Source of the DNA: an uncultured Granulicatella sp.
Lineage (GTDB): Bacteria > Bacillota > Bacilli > Lactobacillales > Aerococcaceae
Assembly: GCA_937891475.1 (NCBI GenBank)
Contig: CALATC010000002.1
Location: 1 to 9,705, forward strand
Direction of reading: 5' to 3'
DNA: 9,705 nucleotides
This document shows, one piece after another, positions 1-5,225 of this stretch (position 1 is the stretch's first letter; every line of letters begins with the position of its first letter). A program made the position numbers and the translations under genes. The notes below the pieces were generated by a model. It saw nothing but the letters and a program-made list of their open reading frames with translations. It made no database searches and was not told the DNA's origin.

Positions 1-614
1 CGATCGGCTAATTTTACAGCTTCATCTGTATCATGTGTAACAAATAAAGTTGTCATCTTAAATTCTTGATGCAATTGTTTCGTTAAATCTTGTAATTGTT
101 TACGGCTAATCGCATCTAATGCCGAGAAGGGTTCGTCCATTAATAAGATTTTTGGAGTCGCAATAATTGCTCGAACAATCCCTACTCGTTGTTGTTCTCC
201 TCCAGATAATTCTTTTGGATAACGATGCGCGTAATCTTCAAAAGAAAGTCCAACTTTCTCTAATAACACCTTTGTTTGCTCTTGAATTTGTTCTTTTTTC
301 CAGCCTTTCATCTCAGGAATTAAGGCGATATTTTCTGCTACCGTTAAATTTGGAAAAAGCGCAATTTGTTGCAATACATATCCTGTTTCTAATCGTAATT
401 CTCTTTGATCATGATCTTTAATGCGCTTGTCATTTAAGTAAATATTTCCATCTGTTGGTTCGATTAATTGGTTAATCATTTTCATCATCGTTGTTTTTCC
501 TGAACCAGATGGTCCCACTAACACCATAAATTCACCGTCTTCAATGCGTAAATTGACATCTTTTAAGACAGTTTTTTCTGCGTAGCGCAATGCTACATTT
601 TTGTATTCAATCAT
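1..614 (-). CDS. ABC importer ATPase, osmoprotectant/ergothioneine (OpuCA/EgtUA) type, 3' end cut off by window
   Basis: This is the cytoplasmic ATPase of a binding-protein-dependent importer; it should hydrolyse ATP to drive uptake of a quaternary-amine-like solute. The 204 complete residues visible contain Walker A GPSGSGKT (34-41), the Q-loop at about 82-83, signature LSGGEQQR (136-143), Walker B ILLMDEP (156-162) and the H-loop histidine 194 in FVTHD. The N-terminus MIEYKNVALRY and the segment ELRLETGYVLQ are typical of the ProV/OpuCA group, and it looks closest to the streptococcal EgtUA-like proteins as I remember them. The C-terminus, where OpuCA proteins carry CBS domains and EgtUA may not, lies beyond the window, so the substrate cannot be settled here. 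The start is supported by GGGGGAG at 621-627. It lies 55 bp behind the MarR gene on the same strand, so co-transcription is likely. Confidence 0.93.
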   Translation of the reverse strand, partial: MIEYKNVALRYAEKTVLKDVNLRIEDGEFMVLVGPSGSGKTTMMKMINQLIEPTDGNIYLNDKRIKDHDQRELRLETGYVLQQIALFPNLTVAENIALIPEMKGWKKEQIQEQTKVLLEKVGLSFEDYAHRYPKELSGGEQQRVGIVRAIIATPKILLMDEPFSALDAISRKQLQDLTKQLHQEFKMTTLFVTHDTDEAVKLAD

Positions 615-669
615 TTTAACTCCCCCTTTTAGTAAAAGCAGATTGTATTAACAAACAGCTTCTCTAATT

Positions 670-1119
670 TTACTCCAGTTCTCCATCTTTTAAATTTTGC
701 AAAATTCGATGTAAATAGTTCTCTACTTGAACGATTTCTTCTTCCTTAAATCCTGCATAGAAGATTTCTCCTAACGCTCTGCTAACTCTTTCTCCGATTT
801 CTTTTTGAGATTTTCCTAATGCCGTTAAGTTCACATATTTTCTACGTTTATCTTTCGGACAATCTTCCATGCAAACTAAGCCTTGTTCTTCTAATTTTTT
901 TAGCATACTCGTTAATGTGTTATTCGCCAATCCTGTTCTACAGCTCAATTCCGTACAGGTAATATACCCTTCCGTATCATTCCACAAAACAGACATTATC
1001 TTCCCTTGTTCACTTCTAAAAAGAGCATCCGGTTCTTTATTTAATAACTTTTGATAAAGTCTTCCATTCAATAAACGAATATGGTGAATTAAATATCCCC
1101 CATTCTTTTTACAGTCCAT
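670..1119 (-). CDS. MarR-family transcriptional regulator, probable local repressor of the ABC importer
   Basis: The 149-residue length is normal for MarR. A winged helix-turn-helix runs from about residue 38 to 102. The recognition helix lies near TGLANNTLTSMLKKLEEQGL (62-81). The wing carries CPKDKRRKYVNLT (87-99), the usual basic tip before the second wing strand. Helices at both ends should form the dimer interface. Five cysteines (3, 55, 60, 83, 87) are many for this size, so thiol or metal sensing is possible but unproven. The ATG has AAGGAG at 1129-1134 with 9-nt spacing. A strong promoter flanked by two palindromes lies directly upstream, suggesting autorepression together with the ABC genes. 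From memory, pneumococcus also has a MarR gene beside its EgtU-type transporter, which fits this layout. The effector is unknown. Confidence 0.93.
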   Translation of the reverse strand: MDCKKNGGYLIHHIRLLNGRLYQKLLNKEPDALFRSEQGKIMSVLWNDTEGYITCTELSCRTGLANNTLTSMLKKLEEQGLVCMEDCPKDKRRKYVNLTALGKSQKEIGERVSRALGEIFYAGFKEEEIVQVENYLHRILQNLKDGELE

Positions 1120-1143
1120 AAATATAAACTCCTTATATTTTAT

Positions 1144-1155
1144 TTCTATATAGAA
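1144..1155. promoter_or_regulatory. Putative MarR operator, downstream copy
   Basis: TTCTATATAGAA is a perfect 12-bp palindrome that touches the last base of the -10 box (1155) and covers the likely transcription start. Binding here would block RNA polymerase. The longer minus-strand context GTTCTATATAGAAAT is, when reversed, nearly identical to the copy at 1188-1199. Assignment to the adjacent MarR protein is inference. Confidence 0.6.
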
Positions 1156-1183
1156 CTATATTCCTTTTTACTCACTTTGTCAA
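1155..1183 (-). promoter_or_regulatory. SigA-type promoter of marR and the ABC importer genes
   Basis: On the minus strand a perfect TTGACA (1178-1183) is followed after 17 bp by TATAGT (1155-1160). It lies about 35 bp upstream of the marR start codon. It is bracketed by two copies of a TTCTA-N2-TAGAA palindrome. Confidence 0.82.
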
Positions 1184-1187
1184 TTAC

Positions 1188-1199
1188 TTCTATCTAGAA
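1188..1199. promoter_or_regulatory. Putative MarR operator, upstream copy
   Basis: TTCTATCTAGAA shares both TTCTA/TAGAA half-sites with the copy at 1144-1155. It sits 4 bp upstream of the -35 box. Centre-to-centre distance between the two copies is 44 bp, roughly four helical turns, so two dimers could sit on a similar face of the DNA. Confidence 0.6.
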
Positions 1200-1206
1200 A
1201 TTTTTT

Positions 1207-1243
1207 AAAAAAGAAGAGCGTTCTTACTCGAACACTCCTCTTC
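1207..1243 (-). terminator. Rho-independent terminator of the rlmA-SseB operon
   Basis: On the minus strand GAAGAGGAGTGTTC (1230-1243) pairs with GAACGCTCTTC (1213-1223), with a small bulge and a 6-nt loop. Six T residues follow (1207-1212). It starts 6 bp after the stop codon of the SseB-like gene. Confidence 0.85.
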
Positions 1244-1249
1244 GATTCA

Positions 1250-2605
1250 TTAATCTACTTTTTTCATTTCTTCAAACATTTCATCGTTAACATAACATCC
1301 AAGAGCTGGATTTTCTGATGGGTTAATGACTACATCGAAAGCTTTAGTTACTTGAGATAAAGTTTGAATCATACCGCTCCAGCTTTCATCATAAATTTCT
1401 CTCAATCTCTTCCAATCTGTATAGAAGACCATTGCTTCTTTTTCATCTTTTCCTGGTAAAATCGCAACATTTAATTTTTCTCCAGATTGTAAATCAACTT
1501 GAGCGTTTGGATCGGCATTTTCTAATTTAATTGGTGTTAAGAATTTTGCTTTTGGTAATTCTAAACATAAGAAACGATAGTATAAGCCGTGCATAATTTT
1601 TTGCTCTTCTGTTTGTGGGAATCCTAATTGACCTAATAATAAGATCCATCTCATCGCATCAGGATTGGTCACTGGAATCTCTTCTTCTGCTACTCCTGTA
1701 TAATCAGGTGCAGCAATAATTCCTTCTGCTGCAAGAGATGTTTGTTCTGTTACTAAATGAACCCCTGTCGCTCCGTTTTGATAGAACGTTTCTAAGAAGA
1801 AGTTCTCAATTCCTTTTCCGTCTTCTCCTTTTTGAATACGACGTAATTCAAAAATCTCTGTATCTGCGAATCGAGAAGCTAGTCTTTCTTCATATGCTAC
1901 TGGCGCAATAAAGATCATTGGAGAACTACAAATGAATCCACCTTCTTCTCTTTGTTGTGTTTGAGAGAATAAATAAGGTTCTTTCGTTTTTTTAGAATAA
2001 ACCGTTACTAACTCATCTGCTTGTAATAATTTATTTCGTACAGCAATCATTAATTGTTCAATCTTGCCAACATTTTCAGTATGCTCTTCTGGTGTTTCTT
2101 GGGAAGCATTCATATGACAGTATAGTAAAAATACACGTGCAATTTCTGATAAATCCGCTAAGCTTAATGTATCAATATCTCTTTGTGTTAAAACACCTTC
2201 TTGACGTCCCACGAAGACATTCCCTAATGTATTAACAAATGTTTTATAGATTTCTTCTTTGTTAGCACCTTCTTCATGTAATACGGTTCCTTTTTTAATC
2301 CCTAAAGGCATCGCATCTTCTAACCAAAGAGCCACTGGTTCATTTGTAACTTCAAACACTTTTTCTCGCTGAGCATTTTCCATTGCATAAATCGCAGAAG
2401 TTGTGACAGTTCCATTATCATCTCCAAGATTGGTCAACCAAACAAAGTCCCCTACTTTTAATGTTCCTTCAAGATTTCCTGTTACTACTAGGTCTAGTGA
2501 GTCGTCACTAATTTTATAAACATCTTCTACTCCTAGTTTGAATGCTGGTTTTTCTTGTGCTGTTTCTTCTGTTTCTTGTTTTTTAAATAAATCTTTTAAT
2601 CCCAT
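1250..2605 (-). CDS. SseB-like protein with two SseB-like modules and an N-terminal EF-Tu domain-2-like barrel
   Basis: The product is a soluble 451-residue protein with no signal or membrane segment. Residues about 22-112 (GNLEGTLKVGDFVWL to IKKGTVL) resemble the beta-barrel of EF-Tu domain 2. Residues about 185-300 and 335-450 each look like an SseB module. The last one carries KFLTPIKL, the MVFYTDW strand, and a typical end DVVINPSENPALGCYV. SseB takes its name from enhanced serine sensitivity in E. coli; its biochemical role is unclear. The start is set at the ATG at 2605, which has GGAGG at 2613-2617 with 7-nt spacing. An in-frame ATG 33 bp upstream would overlap the end of rlmA and lacks such a site. 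The gap to rlmA is only 16 bp, so the two genes are probably co-transcribed. Domain calls are by eye; function remains unknown. Confidence 0.8.
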   Translation of the reverse strand: MGLKDLFKKQETEETAQEKPAFKLGVEDVYKISDDSLDLVVTGNLEGTLKVGDFVWLTNLGDDNGTVTTSAIYAMENAQREKVFEVTNEPVALWLEDAMPLGIKKGTVLHEEGANKEEIYKTFVNTLGNVFVGRQEGVLTQRDIDTLSLADLSEIARVFLLYCHMNASQETPEEHTENVGKIEQLMIAVRNKLLQADELVTVYSKKTKEPYLFSQTQQREEGGFICSSPMIFIAPVAYEERLASRFADTEIFELRRIQKGEDGKGIENFFLETFYQNGATGVHLVTEQTSLAAEGIIAAPDYTGVAEEEIPVTNPDAMRWILLLGQLGFPQTEEQKIMHGLYYRFLCLELPKAKFLTPIKLENADPNAQVDLQSGEKLNVAILPGKDEKEAMVFYTDWKRLREIYDESWSGMIQTLSQVTKAFDVVINPSENPALGCYVNDEMFEEMKKVD

Positions 2606-2621
2606 TTTCGTTCCTCCGTCG

Positions 2622-3479
2622 TTAATTCTTTTCTCCAACTAATATCCATAAATGAACCGTTATCGTTTCTAATGGATGATTTTTACTATATTCTTGGTCT
2701 TCTTTACTAGCTCCCCAATATAAAGGAGTCATTTGTAATAAGTGTTCATACATTTCTGTAGTCAGTTTTACTTGATATGAAACTTCTTCCATCTTCATCG
2801 ATGAATATTCTTGTTTAAACCGTTCTACAATATCCTCATTCGAATAGTGTTGTTTTTCTTCATTACTTTTATATAATTGTTGTCTTAATTCAATTAAATA
2901 ATTACTTCCTGGAATAATTTTAATGAATGTTCCTCCTGGTGCTAGCACACGGTTGAACTCCTTATAATTCGAAGGAGTTAACATATTGATAAGCGTGCCA
3001 CAGGATTCATCCCTTAAAGGTAACTGGGCTAAATCTGCCACAATCCACAAAGCTTTTTGAGCATGATGATTACTAGCAGCTAGAATTCCTTCCTTAGCAA
3101 TATCCATCCCTACTAAAGGAATATCCTCTAAAAATGACGATAAATAAGCAAGCGGACTCCCTTCTCCACAACCAATATCAACAATCAGTTTATTCTCCTG
3201 TTTTGGAATCAGTGACAAAACTTCGTCTAATAGCGGATTGAAGAAACCACTCTGCGCTAATTCATAACGATGCATAAATAACTCTGCATCATAATCCTCA
3301 TTCGCTTTTTGTTTCATCAAATGGAGCGTTCCTTTTTTATTAATATCAAAACGATGACGATTCGTACAAACCATACTATACCCGTCTATTGTTTCAATAG
3401 CTGCATGACAGTAGGGACATACAAATAAATGTTGATGTTTTTGTATAAAGTCTCGACTCCAGTCGATTTTCTTTTGCAT
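2622..3479 (-). CDS. rlmA: 23S rRNA (guanine-N1)-methyltransferase RlmA, probably the Gram-positive G748 type
   Basis: The enzyme transfers a methyl group from S-adenosylmethionine to N1 of a guanine in hairpin 35 of 23S rRNA. Gram-positive family members (RlmA-II, including TlrB) act on G748, next to the tylosin site; Gram-negative ones act on G745. An N-terminal zinc finger is formed by C21, C24, C38 and H42 (CPYC, then CTNRH). The Rossmann methyltransferase fold shows motif I DIGCGEG (101-107), MDIAKE (125-130) for the ribose-binding acidic residue, and LTPSNYKEFNRVLAPGG (167-183). The 285-residue length is normal. The start at 3479 has AGGAG at 3488-3492 with 8-nt spacing; the adjacent ATG at 3482 is also possible. 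The upstream ATG at 3509 falls at the predicted transcription start and is unlikely. The identity is secure, while the exact guanine is inferred from phylogeny. Confidence 0.92.
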   Translation of the reverse strand: MQKKIDWSRDFIQKHQHLFVCPYCHAAIETIDGYSMVCTNRHRFDINKKGTLHLMKQKANEDYDAELFMHRYELAQSGFFNPLLDEVLSLIPKQENKLIVDIGCGEGSPLAYLSSFLEDIPLVGMDIAKEGILAASNHHAQKALWIVADLAQLPLRDESCGTLINMLTPSNYKEFNRVLAPGGTFIKIIPGSNYLIELRQQLYKSNEEKQHYSNEDIVERFKQEYSSMKMEEVSYQVKLTTEMYEHLLQMTPLYWGASKEDQEYSKNHPLETITVHLWILVGEKN

Positions 3480-3514
3480 CATCCACACTCCTGCTCCATT
3501 TATTCTCAATTGTC

Positions 3515-3543
3515 AGTATACCATAAAATTACTTTTCTGTTTG
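3515..3543 (-). promoter_or_regulatory. Extended -10 promoter of rlmA
   Basis: On the minus strand TGGTATACT (3515-3523) is a good extended -10 element. The -35 is weak: CAAACA at 3538-3543, with 17-bp spacing. Transcription would begin near 3508, which argues for the rlmA start at 3479/3482. Confidence 0.65.
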
Positions 3544-3557
3544 ATTTTCTTTCTCCA

Positions 3558-3583
3558 TCAAAATAACCGATTTTTTATTTTGA
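3558..3583. repeat. Perfect 9-bp inverted repeat overlapping the cobW -35 box
   Basis: TCAAAATAA (3558-3566) and TTATTTTGA (3575-3583) are exact reverse complements separated by 8 bp. The right arm overlaps the -35 TTGACA of the plus-strand promoter. It could be an operator; no known regulator consensus is recognised in it. Confidence 0.45.
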
Positions 3584-3607
3584 CATTTTTTCCTGCAATG
3601 ATACAAT
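3580..3607 (+). promoter_or_regulatory. SigA-type promoter of the CobW-like GTPase gene
   Basis: TTGACA (3580-3585) is followed after 16 bp by TACAAT (3602-3607). Transcription would start near 3614, at the left edge of the Zur-like box. Confidence 0.75.
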
Positions 3608-3616
3608 AGAATAGAA

Positions 3617-3631
3617 TCGTAATTATGCCGA
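3617..3631. promoter_or_regulatory. Zur-box-like operator
   Basis: The 15-mer TCGTAATTATGCCGA matches the Bacillus subtilis Zur box TCGTAATnATTACGA at 12 of 14 defined positions: a perfect left half and 5 of 7 in the right half. Flanking bases extend the symmetry to AATCG...CGATT (3615-3633). Located just downstream of the -10 box, it would allow repression when zinc is plentiful. The regulator gene is not in the window. Confidence 0.65.
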
Positions 3632-3659
3632 TTTAATTACATGAATGGAGGAAATCATC

Positions 3660-4817
3660 ATGAGTAGTAAAATTCCAGTAACCATTGTCAGCGGATTTTT
3701 AGGAGCAGGTAAAACAACGCTCATTAACAAAGTATTAAAAGAAAAACACGGTGAACATATTGCCGTAGTTATTAACGAATTTGGAGAAATTGGTGTCGAC
3801 CATCAATTCGCATTAGATGTAGAAGAAGAAATTTATCAAATGGATAACGGCTGCTTATGCTGTACTCTTCGTACAGATATTGCAGACATGTTGAAATCTA
3901 TTTTAATGGTCAAAGAACAAAACGGTATTAAAGTAGACCGTGTATTATTTGAAACAACTGGTTTAGCAGATCCTGCACCAATTGCTCAAACATTTATCAA
4001 TGTTCCATTTTTAAATGAACACTTTATTTTAGACGCTGTTTTAACAGTTGTTGATTCAAAAAATTTCTTATATCAAACCACTCATCAAACTGAACCAGCA
4101 AAACAAGTTGGTTTTGCAGACAAAATCTTTATGTCAAAACATAGTTTAGTAGATGACACTATTTATACAAAAGTGATTAACGAAGTTCGTTCTATCAATC
4201 CTTTTGCAGAAATTCAAGATTTAGATGCTCGTCCAGCTGAAATGAAAGATATGTTTGGTCTTGAATTATTCTATGCTTCTGAAAAGAAAATTTTAGAAAT
4301 GCAAGAAAATTCTGAAGAAGAATATTGTGAAGCGTGTGGACACACTCATGCGCATGGCGAACATGATCATCACCATCATCACGATGAAGAACATTGCGAA
4401 GAATGTGGACATGCTCATGCACACGGTGAACACGATCACCACCATCATGATGAAGAGCACCACCACGAACACGACCATGATAACCATCATGGACATCATC
4501 ATCACAAACATCACCACCACAGTGGTATTAATTCATTTGTGATTGAAACAGAGAAACCTCTTGTTTTAGCCCATATTAATGAATGGTTGAATGAATTAGT
4601 TTATATTTATGGACCTGAATTATATCGTTATAAAGGAATTTTAAGTGTAGAAGGTTTGGATTATCAAATCATTTTCCAAGGTGTTCAAATGAGCTTTGAT
4701 ATTTCTCGTGGGCGTGATTGGAACGATACAGAGCGTAAGTCGACTTTAGTGTTTATTGGTAAAAACTTACCAGAAGATACATTAAGAGAAAGCTTCGTTG
4801 CTTGTACAAATAAATAG
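3660..4817 (+). CDS. COG0523/CobW-family GTPase, probable zinc metallochaperone (YciC/ZigA type)
   Basis: Members of this G3E family use GTP hydrolysis to deliver metal to client proteins; the zinc-starvation branch is often Zur-controlled. The 385-residue protein shows Walker A GFLGAGKT (12-19), the metal-binding GCLCC (64-68) and ETTG (98-101). The expected NKxD motif is degenerate (SKHSLVDD, 159-166). A Cys/His insert spans 223-287, with two CxxCGH units and 33 histidines. The CobW C-terminal domain follows (about 289-380; it includes YRYKGIL and RGRDW). The ATG at 3660 has GGAGG at 3647-3651 with 8-nt spacing, better than the in-frame ATG at 3645 that lies at that site. The gene has its own promoter and a Zur-like box, and no co-directional partner. 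Zinc is the best supported metal; nickel or cobalt cannot be excluded from the His-rich part alone. Confidence 0.9.
   Translation: MSSKIPVTIVSGFLGAGKTTLINKVLKEKHGEHIAVVINEFGEIGVDHQFALDVEEEIYQMDNGCLCCTLRTDIADMLKSILMVKEQNGIKVDRVLFETTGLADPAPIAQTFINVPFLNEHFILDAVLTVVDSKNFLYQTTHQTEPAKQVGFADKIFMSKHSLVDDTIYTKVINEVRSINPFAEIQDLDARPAEMKDMFGLELFYASEKKILEMQENSEEEYCEACGHTHAHGEHDHHHHHDEEHCEECGHAHAHGEHDHHHHDEEHHHEHDHDNHHGHHHHKHHHHSGINSFVIETEKPLVLAHINEWLNELVYIYGPELYRYKGILSVEGLDYQIIFQGVQMSFDISRGRDWNDTERKSTLVFIGKNLPEDTLRESFVACTNK
4326..4460 (+). repeat. Tandem repeat encoding two Cys/His-rich metal-binding units
   Basis: Two adjacent units encode CEACGHTHAHGEHDHHHHHD and CEECGHAHAHGEHDHHHHD, each followed by EEH. 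They cover residues 223-245 (4326-4394) and 246-267 (4395-4460). A looser His-rich tail continues to 4520. The units differ mainly at third codon positions, so the duplication is old or is maintained by selection on the protein. Confidence 0.85.
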
Positions 4818-4824
4818 TAAGCGT

Positions 4825-4995
4825 AAGAAAATAAAACAGAAAAAACATTTCTAGCCGTAGCATGGTCGCCATGAGCCAGCAATGCTGTCTCATGGCTAAA
4901 AATCGAGCCTCGGTCTCGATTTTTCCCAGTAATATAAGCTGAAGGCTTATATTACTTTTGCTACGGAGAAATGTTTTTTCTTTTTTTATTTTTTC
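4825..4995. repeat. Large palindromic, cloverleaf-like element
   Basis: Arms at 4839-4852 and 4967-4980 pair perfectly over 14 bp (GAAAAAACATTTCT). The stem continues inward with CCGTAGCA (4855-4862) against TGCTACGG (4959-4966) after a 2-nt bulge. It extends outward with AAAATAAAA (4828-4836) against TTTTATTTT (4984-4992). Three hairpins sit inside: 4868-4896 (12 of 13 pairs, AAT loop), 4898-4924 (10 pairs, 7-nt loop) and 4928-4956 (12 perfect pairs, TGAAG loop). This could be a miniature repeat of the BOX/RUP/MITE type, a structured RNA in the 3' untranslated region, or a complex terminator between convergent genes. I do not recognise a named family. Confidence 0.75.
4898..4924. terminator. 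Bidirectional terminator-like hairpin inside the cloverleaf element
   Basis: AAAAATCGAG pairs with CTCGATTTTT over 10 bp with loop CCTCGGT. Each strand ends in five T residues. It could stop transcripts from both the CobW-like gene (plus) and the DUF2785 gene (minus). Confidence 0.5.
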
Positions 4996-4996
4996 C

Positions 4997-5196
4997 GTAG
5001 AAGATACAGCAGGCAATTTTGAACAATTCAAGAATTCTACAATTCCAATAAAAGAATACAACTCCATTTTTCCTCAAAATCTTCTTAATTTCTTATTAGG
5101 GAGTTCATATAATTTTCAAAATTTCACTCTATACTTTAGTCATTCCCAAATAAGAAATATTATCCTCCCAAGTTAAATATTTCAAAATCCTTTTTT
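4997..5196. other. AT-rich intergenic stretch with no recognised gene
   Basis: About 200 bp lie between the palindromic element and the terminator at 5197. Open frames crossing it have no convincing ribosome binding site or recognisable protein. TATAAT-like boxes occur (in CATATAATTT near 5110) but lack a clear -35. A small RNA ending at the 5197-5225 terminator cannot be excluded. Confidence 0.5.
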
Positions 5197-5225
5197 CCAC
5201 CGACCACTGTGTCGGTGGTTTTTTT
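5197..5225 (+). terminator. Rho-independent terminator, plus strand
   Basis: CCACCGAC (5197-5204) and GTCGGTGG (5211-5218) form a perfect 8-bp stem with a 6-nt loop, followed by seven T residues (5219-5225). On the minus strand the hairpin is followed by A residues, so it should terminate only plus-strand transcripts. The nearest plus-strand gene ends 380 bp upstream. The T-tract overlaps the stop codon of the convergent DUF2785 gene. Confidence 0.85.

Noticed and set aside
167..421. 84-residue plus-strand open frame opposite the ABC ATPase
   Set aside because: It lies antisense to highly conserved ATPase motifs and has no supporting start signal.
3556..3570. Second Zur box near CCGATTT upstream of the cobW promoter
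   Set aside because: Only the right-hand CGA and two A residues match the consensus; too few positions to claim.
4195..4542. Open frames of 71-75 residues on both strands within the His-rich part of the CobW-like gene
   Set aside because: They are low-complexity (Met/Val- or Thr/Met-rich) shadows of the CAT/CAC histidine codons and have no ribosome binding sites.
4753..5176. Open frames on both strands (4753-5067 minus, 4958-5176 plus) crossing the palindromic element
   Set aside because: No good ribosome binding site, Phe/Leu-rich composition typical of noise, and they run through the strong hairpins.
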